Of a stretch of DNA of 64,000 nucleotides, positions 35,796-44,161 are shown in pieces; position 1 is the first letter of the stretch; every line of letters begins with the position of its first letter. Position numbers and translations under genes: made by a program. Source of the stretch: Deinococci bacterium (lineage in GTDB: Bacteria; Deinococcota; Deinococci; Deinococcales; Trueperaceae); NCBI GenBank assembly GCA_030149325.1, contig JASBRS010000093.1, positions 17,992-81,991 of the forward strand, read 5' to 3'. The notes beneath the pieces are model-generated. The model was given only the letters and a program-made list of their open reading frames with translations. It had not been told where the DNA came from and ran no database searches.

Positions 35796-37137
35796 AGCCG
35801 ATTCCGGCGTACCGCACCCCGGCCGCGTGGACCGCGCTTTCGTCGAGGATGCGCCAGGAATCGAACAGCACGGCTGGACGGTTCATGCGAGGCAGAAGCT
35901 CTTTGAGCACCATGTCCTGGTAGCTGGGGTGGTTGGTGATGACCAGGACGGCATCGGCCCCTTCGAACGCCCCGGCGACGTCAACGGGCTCGGCTCCGAG
36001 CGAGCGGATCGTGGCCTGTGGCACCAGCGCGTCGTGGCCGCGCAGCCGTACGTTGGCGGCACGGAACTGCTCCAGCATGTCCAGGATCGGCGTCCCCCGC
36101 ATGTCGTCGGTCGGTGGCCACCCCTTGTAGGCCCAGCCCAGTACCGAGACGGCTGCGCCCGCCGTGTCTCCACGTTCGGCCCGGATGAGCTCGAGGAGAC
36201 GCGTGGCCACGTGCCCCGAGAGCGCCTCGTTGAGTGACCGCGCACGGGGGACCAAGTACGGTTCGTACCCCGAGCTGCGCGCCGCGCTCAGCAGGATGTA
36301 GGGATCCTTGGTGAGGCATCCACCGCCGACGTAGCCAGGCATGGCGAGATCCGGCCTGGGGTAGTCCACGTTGGTCGCACGGATCACCTCGAGAGGATCT
36401 AGCCCCCAGCGTTCGGCGAGCAGCGCCACCTCATTGCCGTAGGCGTAGATCATGTCCGTGTGGCAGTTGTTGGCGAGCTTCACCAGCTCGGCGGCCTCGA
36501 GCGAGCTCACGGGCACGATAGAGTGCGCGAGCCGGCCGAGCAGCGCGCACGCCGCCGTCTCGCTGGCAGTGTCCAGACCGCCCACCACCTGGGGCAACGA
36601 CTCCAGTTCCTCGAGGGCCCGTCCCTGGATGGTCCGCTCGGGCGCCATCGCCAGCTGCGCGCGATCCCACAACTTCAGCAACTCGGGGAGTACCACATTG
36701 CGGCTCGCCCCGACGGGAACTGTGCTGCGCACGATGACGAGGGTGTCGGGTGAGCACGACTCAGCGATGTGCCTGGCGCCGGCTCGAAGGTTCTCCAGGT
36801 AGGGCTCGTGATCTTTTCCGGTGACCGGTGTGGAGACGCACAAGATGGCGGCGTCCACGCCCTCATCGGGGAGCCGGTCGGCGATCACGATGCGTGCACC
36901 GAGACGGGACGCGAAGATGTCTTCGACGCCCGGCTCGAAGATGTGCGGTCGCCCCTTTCGGAGTGCCTCGAGGACGGTCGGCGAGCTGTCGACGCCGTAG
37001 ACCATGAAGTCGCGCTTGGCGAGGGCGGCCGCGAGCGTCAGGCCCACGTAGCCCATCCCGATGATGCCGACACGATCGAACGAGCGGGGTGGTCCATCGC
37101 GATCATTGAGGATTCGTGAGAGGTCGTCAGTCCGCAT
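35788..37137 (-). CDS. UDP-sugar (UDP-glucose/UDP-HexNAc) 6-dehydrogenase
   Basis: This 449-aa NAD-dependent nucleotide-sugar dehydrogenase performs the four-electron oxidation of a 6-CH2OH to a carboxylate. It has the N-terminal Rossmann GIIGMGYVGLTLA, RSTVPVGAS, the central ELVKLANNCH, and the catalytic Cys in YVGGGCLTKDP. The C-terminal UDP-binding domain has VLGWAYKGWPPTDDMR. WecC-like features suggest a UDP-HexNAc substrate as much as UDP-glucose. The start MRTDDL was chosen because GGAAGG precedes it. It begins the left-hand part of the island operon, divergent from the GH114 gene. Confidence 0.85.
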   Translation of the reverse strand: MRTDDLSRILNDRDGPPRSFDRVGIIGMGYVGLTLAAALAKRDFMVYGVDSSPTVLEALRKGRPHIFEPGVEDIFASRLGARIVIADRLPDEGVDAAILCVSTPVTGKDHEPYLENLRAGARHIAESCSPDTLVIVRSTVPVGASRNVVLPELLKLWDRAQLAMAPERTIQGRALEELESLPQVVGGLDTASETAACALLGRLAHSIVPVSSLEAAELVKLANNCHTDMIYAYGNEVALLAERWGLDPLEVIRATNVDYPRPDLAMPGYVGGGCLTKDPYILLSAARSSGYEPYLVPRARSLNEALSGHVATRLLELIRAERGDTAGAAVSVLGWAYKGWPPTDDMRGTPILDMLEQFRAANVRLRGHDALVPQATIRSLGAEPVDVAGAFEGADAVLVITNHPSYQDMVLKELLPRMNRPAVLFDSWRILDESAVHAAGVRYAGIGYA

Positions 37138-37307
37138 ACTGGTGTGCCTTCCGGGAAGCATCGAGACGTTGGTGCCGGGGTCGGACGGTGCGCAGCTCAG
37201 CTGCCCTGATGAGGTGCTTTGGTGCCGGCGTCGGTCCAGGCTCCCGGTGCCGCCACGGTTCTCGTTCGATGAAGGTGTGTCTCATGAGGCTCGCGGGCCT
37301 TGCGCCG

Positions 37308-37313
37308 TAGGCT
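37308..37313 (+). promoter_or_regulatory. -10 element (leaderless) for the GH114 lipoprotein
   Basis: TAGGCT is followed by 5 nt and ATG 37319. Confidence 0.55.
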
Positions 37314-37318
37314 GCGAC

Positions 37319-38254
37319 ATGCGCACCGCTATCCTCCTCCTCTGCGTGATGCTGGAGGGGTGCACGGTTGCGCAGCCAGACGTTGGGGGGCGTCCGGGAA
37401 CGTCGCCCGATCCGTCCTTCGGGAGCTGGGTGTACCAGCTCCAGGGGTACCCGCAGGGAGGGCTGGCCGCGATCGCCACCAGTGGCGCCGACCTTGCCGT
37501 CATCGACTTGGCGCGCGACGCCGCCAGCGACTACTTCACCCGAGCCGAGATCGATCGCCTGCACCAGCAGGGAATGTTCGTCCTCGCCTACTTCGAGATC
37601 GGCTCGATCGAGGACTTCCGTCCCGAGTATGCAGTCGTCGAGCAGCAGGCGCCCGACCTGCTGCTGAACCCTTGGATGGAGTGGCCGGCGGAGACGTTCG
37701 TGCGCTACTGGGACTCGCGCTGGTGGGATCTCGTCATCAAGGGCCGCATCGACCAGGCGGTCGCTGCCGGGTTCGACGGTGTCTACCTCGATACGCCCCT
37801 CGCGTACGAGGCGATCGATCTCGCACTCGTGCCGGGCGAGACGCGCGCTACGCTCGCCGCTCGAATGGTCGACTTGATCGCCCAGATAAGTGCCTACGGA
37901 AAGGGAGGCGTCCGAGGCTTCCTGATCGTCCCGCAGAACTCGCCGGAGCTGGGATATGCGCGGTTCGACGACCCGAGTAGCGGCACCAACTCCTCGTACC
38001 TCTCCGCCGTCGACGGCATCGGCATGGAGGAGCTCTACTACCTGGCCACCGATACTCCGTGCGACCGGTCGTGGTGCTCGGAGAACCTGGCGGCAACCCG
38101 CATGCTCGAGGCATCCGGCAAGTTCGTGCTGTCCGTCGACTACGCTGTGCAGCCGGCACACGTCCAGGATGCCTGCGCGCGCGCGCGGGCTGAGCACTTC
38201 GCGGAGTACGTGACCACCGTGGCGCTGGACAGGCTGGCGCCGCTCTGCCCCTAG
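37319..38254 (+). CDS. GH114-type (PelA hydrolase-like) lipoprotein glycosidase
   Basis: A 311-aa lipoprotein: the lipobox is LEGC with Cys15. The mature part is a TIM-barrel of the GH114/TM1410 family, with WVYQLQGYP, AVIDLARDAAS, VLAYFEIGSIEDFRPEY, AAGFDGVYLDTPLAYE and GFLIVPQNS. Characterised GH114 enzymes are endo-alpha-1,4-polygalactosaminidases, and the same fold is the hydrolase domain of PelA. It is the only plus-strand gene inside the island and has its own leaderless promoter. It probably trims or releases the polymer made by the neighbouring enzymes. Confidence 0.8.
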   Translation: MRTAILLLCVMLEGCTVAQPDVGGRPGTSPDPSFGSWVYQLQGYPQGGLAAIATSGADLAVIDLARDAASDYFTRAEIDRLHQQGMFVLAYFEIGSIEDFRPEYAVVEQQAPDLLLNPWMEWPAETFVRYWDSRWWDLVIKGRIDQAVAAGFDGVYLDTPLAYEAIDLALVPGETRATLAARMVDLIAQISAYGKGGVRGFLIVPQNSPELGYARFDDPSSGTNSSYLSAVDGIGMEELYYLATDTPCDRSWCSENLAATRMLEASGKFVLSVDYAVQPAHVQDACARARAEHFAEYVTTVALDRLAPLCP

Positions 38255-38325
38255 ACACACCCGGAGCACCGTTGGCCCAGTCTTCTGCTTCTGGCGCCAA
38301 TCCGTGGTCCACGCTCGGACCCATT

Positions 38326-39234
38326 TCATGCTGCGAAGCTCTCCCATTGGGCTACGAGCGAGTCACGTAGATCGTAGGCGGGGCGCCACCTCAGCGCCCG
38401 CTGGGCGAGGGCGGTGTCAGCGGCGATCCAGGGCACGTCCTTCGATCGGTCGGAGCCTGCCTCGCCTTCGACCACGGCGCCGCCAAACCCGCTGACCTCG
38501 CCCAGCGCTGCGACCAGCGCCCGGACCTGGACCGCGTGTCCGCTGCCGATGTTGATCAGGTCTGGAGGCGGGTCTGCTTCCAGGGCGGCCGTCTTCACCG
38601 CGGACGCGACGTCCCGGACGTCGACGTAGTCACGATACGCGCCCAGTGGCCCGAGATGGATCTCGTTCCTGTGCGCAAGGAGCGCCTCCCGCATCCTCTC
38701 GGCCGCACGTCCGGGTAGCGTCGAAATCGGTAGCAGGGGACCCACGGGATTGAACACCCGCAGGACCACGGTCTCGGCGCGTCCGTCTCTGCGCGCGGCC
38801 AGGGCGAGCTGCGAACCCGCCAGCTTGGAGATGCCGTATGCGCTGACCGGATGTGCGGCGGCCGTTTCGGGGAGGGGCACGCGTTCGGTCGGCACGCCGT
38901 ACTCCGCCGCCGACCCGATGTGTACCAGTCGGGCCGACTCGTGACGCGCCGCCAACGCGTCGATCAGGCGTGCGACCACCAACACGTTCGACCTCACCAG
39001 GTGGGCGAACGAGCCTCCCATCGCTCCGACGCAGTTGACGATGGCGTCGGGTTGGGTGTCTGCGAGCAGGCGGTCAAGCGCCTCCGGAGCGGCGGTCGCG
39101 ATGTCGATCGGGCGCCAGTCATCGTCGGTCCTGGGCGATCTTCCGACACGGAAGACTTCGTGGTCGTGCGCCAGGACGCGCGTCACGTGGGAACCGAAGA
39201 AGCCGGCAGCACCGAGGACGAGGATCCGAGCCAT
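38326..39234 (-). CDS. NAD-dependent sugar epimerase (extended SDR)
   Basis: A 302-aa extended SDR with LGAAGFFGSHVTRVL, catalytic YGISK, Ser in HIGSAAEYGVP and VLRVFNPVGP. It is likely a UDP-sugar 4-epimerase or a reductase of a keto-sugar. The ATG is 1 nt from the stop of the nucleotidyltransferase upstream, so the two are translated together. A longer in-frame extension upstream has no start signal and overlaps that gene, so it was rejected. The substrate cannot be told. Confidence 0.8.
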   Translation of the reverse strand: MARILVLGAAGFFGSHVTRVLAHDHEVFRVGRSPRTDDDWRPIDIATAAPEALDRLLADTQPDAIVNCVGAMGGSFAHLVRSNVLVVARLIDALAARHESARLVHIGSAAEYGVPTERVPLPETAAAHPVSAYGISKLAGSQLALAARRDGRAETVVLRVFNPVGPLLPISTLPGRAAERMREALLAHRNEIHLGPLGAYRDYVDVRDVASAVKTAALEADPPPDLINIGSGHAVQVRALVAALGEVSGFGGAVVEGEAGSDRSKDVPWIAADTALAQRALRWRPAYDLRDSLVAQWESFAA

Positions 39235-39235
39235 C

Positions 39236-39991
39236 TTAGTCGGCCGGCTGCGCCAACCGCGTGGCGGCGGAGGCCACCACGAAGCTGGGGAGAAGCGATG
39301 GCTTGAGCTCGTTGAAGCGGGCGTTGGCGTCGTCGTAGTCGTCAGGTCGCCCGATGTCGAGCCAATGGCCCTCGAAGGGGTAGCTGCCAGGGAGCGTGCC
39401 ACGAGCGAGGAGATCGAGTACGAGCTCGTCGAAGCCGAACGAGCGGCCGGCGGGGTAGCGCTCCAGGGCTCGACGCGATACGGCGTAGACACCCATGCTG
39501 ACCGAGTAATCGACGTTGGGCTTCTCCTTGAAGCGGACGATCCGCCCTGCCTCCGTTTCAAGGACGCCGAAGTCGATGTGCACGCTGCGCCGAAAGGTGG
39601 CGACCGTGAGGGGATTGTCGTGGTCGATGTGGTGCTGCAGGAACGTAGCGTAGTCGAGGTCGGTGAGAACGTCACCGTTCATGATGATGAAGTCGTCGGG
39701 TAGTTGGTCGAGGAAGTTGAGGACGGGCCCGATGGTGCTGAGCGGCTGGCTCTCCTCTGCGTAGTCGATGCTCAGGTCCCACCGCGATCCGTCGCCAACG
39801 AACGACCGGATGAGGTGGCCAAGGTGGCCGATGGCAAGGGTAACGCGATCGAAGCCCCGCGCGCGGAGCTGGTAGAGGATGATCTCGAGGATCGAATACT
39901 GATCGCCGATCGGTACCAGAGGTTTGGGCAGGCAGGTCGTGTAGGGGCGGAGTCGAACGCCCTTGCCGCCGGCCAAGATGACTGCATGCAT
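39236..39991 (-). CDS. Sugar-1-phosphate nucleotidyltransferase
   Basis: This 251-aa enzyme makes an NDP-sugar from a hexose 1-phosphate. The N-terminus [15 protein letters not shown]...PKPLVPI is the signature pyrophosphorylase loop, and [13 protein letters not shown] gives the metal-binding Asp. FKEKP and [12 protein letters not shown] are typical of RmlA/RfbF/ManC-like cores. There is no C-terminal hexapeptide-repeat domain, so it is a stand-alone transferase. A strong AGGAAGGAG precedes the ATG. It probably activates the sugar used by the downstream epimerase. Confidence 0.87.
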   Translation of the reverse strand: MHAVILAGGKGVRLRPYTTCLPKPLVPIGDQYSILEIILYQLRARGFDRVTLAIGHLGHLIRSFVGDGSRWDLSIDYAEESQPLSTIGPVLNFLDQLPDDFIIMNGDVLTDLDYATFLQHHIDHDNPLTVATFRRSVHIDFGVLETEAGRIVRFKEKPNVDYSVSMGVYAVSRRALERYPAGRSFGFDELVLDLLARGTLPGSYPFEGHWLDIGRPDDYDDANARFNELKPSLLPSFVVASAATRLAQPAD

Positions 39992-40023
39992 CGTGTCTCC
40001 TTCCTCGCCCATTCGCTGATCGT

Positions 40024-41019
40024 CTAGACGTTGTAGACGCCGGTCTTGTAGCGGGCCAGATTGGTGGGGTGCTGGAACCAAGCTGCGGTGAGCTCGAGTC
40101 CGCGCTCGAGCGTGTGGCACGGCTCCCAGCCGGTTGCTTCGCGAAGTCTCCGGCCATCGCACACCAGCCGCATCACCTCGGCGTCGTCGGGTCTGAGCCG
40201 CTCATCCTCGACCCGCACGTCAACCTGCCGTCCCATCAACTGGGCGATGAGCGTCACAAGCCTGCCTATGGCGATCTCGCTCCCGGAACCTACGTTGAAG
40301 ACGTTGCCGGCAAGTGCGGGATCGTCGGAGGTACCGACGTCGACGAAGGCGTTGACGATGTCGCGGACGTAGTTGAAGTCCCTCGTGGGCTCAAGCGCGC
40401 CGAGGTGAATCACGGGGTGCCCGGCCGCCACCTGAGAGATGATCGTGGGGATGACGGCGCGGGCCGATTGCCGCGGACCGAAGGTGTTGAAGGGGCGCAG
40501 CACAACGACCGGCAGGCCGTAACTCAAGGCGAAGCTCTCGGCGAGCTTCTCGGCGGCAATCTTGGAGGCCGCATAGGGAGACTGCGCCTGCAGGGGGTGT
40601 CCTTCCTGGATCGGAGTCGTCCGAGCGGTACCGTAGACCTCGCTCGAGGAGACGTGCACCAGCATCTCGCTGCCGGTCATACGACAGGCTTCAAGGACGT
40701 TGAGTGTGCCACCGACGTTGGTATCGATGAACGAGCGCGGGGTCTCAAAGGAGTAGGGGACCGAGATCAGAGCTGCAAGGTGCACCACGCGCGGAGCGTC
40801 GTGCACGAGATCCAGCACGCTACGGAGGTCGCGAACATCGCCGGCGTGGACGTGGACGTGGTCCATCACCTCGGGCGTCAGCGTGTCGAGCCAGCCCCAC
40901 GAGTTGAAGGAGTTGTACTGCACCATGGCACTGACGGTGTTGCCGGACTCAACGAGTGCCTCCACCAGGTGCGACCCGATGAAGCCATCGGCCCCCGTTA
41001 CGGCTACCTGCTTGCTCAC
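40024..41019 (-). CDS. NDP-sugar 4,6-dehydratase-like extended SDR
   Basis: A 331-aa extended SDR with [31 protein letters not shown] with catalytic Ser, YAASK and [14 protein letters not shown]. The pattern best fits the UDP-GlcNAc/GDP-sugar 4,6-dehydratase group rather than a simple 4-epimerase. The GTG start ([12 protein letters not shown]) has AAGGGAG 7 nt upstream; a TTG two codons earlier is possible. It follows the 12-TM protein gene by 40 nt and precedes the nucleotidyltransferase by 32 nt. Confidence 0.82.
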   Translation of the reverse strand: MSKQVAVTGADGFIGSHLVEALVESGNTVSAMVQYNSFNSWGWLDTLTPEVMDHVHVHAGDVRDLRSVLDLVHDAPRVVHLAALISVPYSFETPRSFIDTNVGGTLNVLEACRMTGSEMLVHVSSSEVYGTARTTPIQEGHPLQAQSPYAASKIAAEKLAESFALSYGLPVVVLRPFNTFGPRQSARAVIPTIISQVAAGHPVIHLGALEPTRDFNYVRDIVNAFVDVGTSDDPALAGNVFNVGSGSEIAIGRLVTLIAQLMGRQVDVRVEDERLRPDDAEVMRLVCDGRRLREATGWEPCHTLERGLELTAAWFQHPTNLARYKTGVYNV

Positions 41020-41059
41020 GTTCAACTCCCTTCGACCCGTGTCGGTCCCGGGCGCCGGC

Positions 41060-42487
41060 TCATCGGTACGTCTCGGCGCGAGCCAGTGTCTGGCCCAGCA
41101 CGACGAGGAGGAGGGCGAGATAGAGCGCACAGGCAGTGAGGTAGCCGACGGCCATGCCGTGCGGCGGAAGCCCGCGTAGCGCGCCGCTGACGTCGGCCGC
41201 GTGGAGGCACACCACGACACCGAGAGCGACCACCACAACAACGATCCTGGAATGCGCGATGACCTCGAACGAGATGAAGATGGCGATGCCGAGGAGGAGT
41301 TGCGCAACGACGAGCACGACGACGTGCTCGGCACTCTGCAACGCGTAGATGATTCCGGGGAGCGCTGCAGCCGACGTGACGGCGATGATCGCGACGTACT
41401 GTGTCAGCGCGCGAGCGAAGGACCTCCAGATCCGGCCCGCGAACGCCCGCCGCGTGTGCGACGTGTTCAGCCAGCCGTGAGCTTCGTTTCGGAGGTTGCG
41501 CAACAGTGTCTCGATGACGCCCATCGTCAGCACCAGCGGTACGATGCTCGCGCCGAACGCGTTCGCCAGCTGCAGGTCGGTGCGGTACACGAGCTGAAGA
41601 GCATCGATGGTGAGCAGCACGGCCGTCAGCCCGCCGTAGATCGAGAAGGCAAGGGCTCCGAGGAGATCCGTGGAAGGCGTGCCGCCGGAGGCCGAGCCGC
41701 CCGGCAGCCGGCCCACCGCACGGACCGCCGCCAGGAGCGTCGCAACGACGGTCGCGGCCGTGAAGGCCGCTGCGACCGCTGCGCTGATGAGCACCCCGTG
41801 CGACAGGAGGTAGATCGTGTTCGCAGCCACCCCAGGCACGAGAGTGATCGCCAGCCGCCATTCAGCGCGTGCGAACAGTAGGATCGACGTGCTGAGTTGG
41901 AAGCACACCAGCATGGCAGCTGGTGCGACAGTGTGGATCGGGAGGTCGAGCGACCAGGCGGCGATGGCCAGGGTGCTGATGAGTGCGGCGATCAAGAGGC
42001 TGGTTCGGTACATGAGGAAGCGGCCGGCCGATGTGCCGTCCGTCTGCGCGAGTCGCCTGTACGCCAGGTAGGACAGCCCGTTGCTGGCTGCCCACCCAAT
42101 CGTCAGGCCAAGCGTCAGACTGAGCGCGACGGGCCATGGCTCTCCAAAGGCGAAGGCCACCGGGTAGAGCAAGCCGACCAGCAGGAACAGCGGTCCCCGT
42201 GCGAGTTCCCACAGCGTCCGTCCGTCCTCGCGTGGAACGTCGGAGACACTTGGCTTCAACCGGAGCGGGACACGGCGGTAGAGCGCGTCGGCCAGCACAA
42301 ACACGTCGGCGAGTCCGTACCGTTCACGTGCGATGCGGTCGGTGATGCCGTCGGACTCCAACACGGCTGCGATCTGCCAAGCGTCGACGGCCGTCGTGCA
42401 GACGTGGTCGTGACGGCGCGACAGTACGTCGATGGGAGCCTTCGCTCGGCGTTCATCGCTCCGGACAGGGGGTGGTCCCAGGTTCAT
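41060..42487 (-). CDS. 12-TM membrane protein, PelG-like exporter candidate
   Basis: This 475-aa protein has about 95 cytoplasmic N-terminal residues, including ESDGITDRIARERYGLADVF, followed by twelve hydrophobic spans (for example LARGPLFLLVGLLYPVAFAF, LAITLVPGVAANTIYLL and VGYLTACALYLALLLVVLG). Size, span number and position directly after a PelF-type transferase (16 nt) match PelG, the MOP-family partner of PelF. Sequence identity to PelG cannot be seen by eye, and the soluble N-terminal module is unlike the PelG proteins I know. It probably moves the polymer across the membrane. Confidence 0.62.
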   Translation of the reverse strand: MNLGPPPVRSDERRAKAPIDVLSRRHDHVCTTAVDAWQIAAVLESDGITDRIARERYGLADVFVLADALYRRVPLRLKPSVSDVPREDGRTLWELARGPLFLLVGLLYPVAFAFGEPWPVALSLTLGLTIGWAASNGLSYLAYRRLAQTDGTSAGRFLMYRTSLLIAALISTLAIAAWSLDLPIHTVAPAAMLVCFQLSTSILLFARAEWRLAITLVPGVAANTIYLLSHGVLISAAVAAAFTAATVVATLLAAVRAVGRLPGGSASGGTPSTDLLGALAFSIYGGLTAVLLTIDALQLVYRTDLQLANAFGASIVPLVLTMGVIETLLRNLRNEAHGWLNTSHTRRAFAGRIWRSFARALTQYVAIIAVTSAAALPGIIYALQSAEHVVVLVVAQLLLGIAIFISFEVIAHSRIVVVVVALGVVVCLHAADVSGALRGLPPHGMAVGYLTACALYLALLLVVLGQTLARAETYR

Positions 42488-42503
42488 GGCCGATCGTGTC
42501 CCA

Positions 42504-44027
42504 TCAGGCTGCACACGCCCGGGTAGGGCGCTCCTCCCGTGCTGACTCGAGCGTGGCCCCGCACCGCCCCGCCGATGTCAGCGCGTCGGCGTATACCGCG
42601 CGGTACGAGTCCAGCATTCGGGTCATCGTGAAGTGTTCCAGGACGCGAGCCCGCGCGGCCCGACCCAGAGCCGTTCGGCGCTCGTCATCGGTGAGGACCT
42701 CGATGCACGCGTTGGCCAGGGCAGCGGCATTGCGCGGGGGGACGCCGAGACCGGCATCGCTGATCGCCTCGGGGACGCCGCCGACGAGGGTCGAAACCGT
42801 CGCTCGGCCGCACGCCATGGCCTCGATCACGGTGTAGGGGAAGCCCTCCGAGATGCTGGAGAGCACCACCACGTGTCCCGCATGGAAGGCCTCGACGGCC
42901 GTGCGAACACGTCCTTCGAAGGTCACGTGGTTGGTCAGGCCGAGTCGTTCGACGAGGCCCACGCAGCGGGCGTGGTAGGCCTCGTTGCCCGGCGGGACCG
43001 GCCCGAACACCCGGAGCTTCGCGTCTGGCAGAGCTTGGTGGACGCGTTCGAATGCCTCGACGAGCGTCTCGATATCCTTCAAGGGATCGATCCGGCCGAG
43101 GAATACGATGGTTGGTACGTCGGGGTCACCGGGCGCCTCGGGGAACCGCTCGGGTGCGACTCCTGTGTGCACGGTCCGGATCGAATTCGGCGAAGCGCCG
43201 TTGAGGAGCGCCCAGCGGCGGTTGTAGTCGGCCGCTGGCACGATCATGTCGGCTTCGGCGTAGGCAACGGCGCACAGCAGTTGGAAGAAGTTGAGCAGAA
43301 CCGTCTTGACACTCTGGCTGAGGCGCGCTGTCGTGTACTCCAGATAGCGTTCCCGAAGATAGATCCCGTGCTCGGACATCAAGAAGGGCGTGCCCCGCCG
43401 CCACTTCGCGGACAGTGCGACGAGAGCTGACAGCCCGTTCGCGGTCGCGTGGCATAGGTCTGCCTCGACAGGTTCGAGCGAGAGGGGCCTAAGGATGTGC
43501 TCCAGCACTTCCGTAACGGACATGGCGTCGCCCAGCGATAGGGTTGGCTGAGGTCGCTTCGAGAGCGCTCCGTTGCCTTCTACCTGCTGCCATATGGTGA
43601 GTATTCGGTCCGTGGCGCGCGGCTCACGCAACAGCCGGCCAAGGTCGGCCTCCTGCGCGTAGCGGGCCAGAGACTGGAGTGACGCACGGAAGTCGGCTAG
43701 CAGGCCCGGCGGCCAGTGGCGCATCCAAGGATCGGGCCGGACGAGAACACGCAGGAAGGCGGCGTGCGCCTGCCTCGCCTCGAGGACGCGAGAACGTGGA
43801 AGCCAACGGCGCCTCTTCGCCTTGGGTGCAGGGCCCCACAGCGGTACGGGCTGGACCGACCTTACGTTCGGCGGCATGGACCAGACCCTTGGCTCGCGAC
43901 CCGTCTCCTGGATGGCGATGACATCGAACACCTGCTCCGTGAGCCCTGTTGTGAGCTGATCGCACCACACGCTCACCCCACCTAGGTAGCAGGGGTAGGT
44001 CCCCTCGGTGATTAGGGCAACGGACAC
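42504..44027 (-). CDS. PelF-type family 4 glycosyltransferase
   Basis: A 507-aa GT-B enzyme. Its N-terminus, ALITEGTYPCYLGGVSVWCD, matches the PelF/DUF3492 signature (EGTYP...GGVSxW). MSEHGIYLRERYLEY in the middle is also PelF-like. The C-terminal half has IVFLGRIDPLKDIETLVEA and the donor-binding SEGFPYTVIEAMACGRAT with the ExxxxxxxE pair. PelF polymerises the amino-sugar backbone of Pel from UDP-sugars in the cytoplasm. The GTG start is preceded by GAGAGGG. It lies upstream of the 12-TM gene and downstream of the deacetylase gene. Confidence 0.85.
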   Translation of the reverse strand: MSVALITEGTYPCYLGGVSVWCDQLTTGLTEQVFDVIAIQETGREPRVWSMPPNVRSVQPVPLWGPAPKAKRRRWLPRSRVLEARQAHAAFLRVLVRPDPWMRHWPPGLLADFRASLQSLARYAQEADLGRLLREPRATDRILTIWQQVEGNGALSKRPQPTLSLGDAMSVTEVLEHILRPLSLEPVEADLCHATANGLSALVALSAKWRRGTPFLMSEHGIYLRERYLEYTTARLSQSVKTVLLNFFQLLCAVAYAEADMIVPAADYNRRWALLNGASPNSIRTVHTGVAPERFPEAPGDPDVPTIVFLGRIDPLKDIETLVEAFERVHQALPDAKLRVFGPVPPGNEAYHARCVGLVERLGLTNHVTFEGRVRTAVEAFHAGHVVVLSSISEGFPYTVIEAMACGRATVSTLVGGVPEAISDAGLGVPPRNAAALANACIEVLTDDERRTALGRAARARVLEHFTMTRMLDSYRAVYADALTSAGRCGATLESAREERPTRACAA

Positions 44028-44096
44028 CTCTATCCCTCTCTTCTGTCCTGACGGCGCAGGGCGGTACGTTGGTGTGGACGATCATCCGCGGGACCC

Positions 44097-44147
44097 GCGC
44101 TCGTTCGGCAAGTGATCTCCACCTGATGACAACCGCCGAACGAGCGC
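44097..44147. other. Perfect 13-bp inverted repeat between deacetylase and PelF genes
   Basis: GCGCTCGTTCGGC (44097-44109) and GCCGAACGAGCGC (44135-44147) are separated by 25 nt, in the 133-bp gap before the PelF-type gene. It could be a regulator site or an RNA structure that sets expression of the downstream genes relative to the deacetylase. Confidence 0.6.
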
Positions 44148-44161
44148 AGGAGCCGGCCCGG

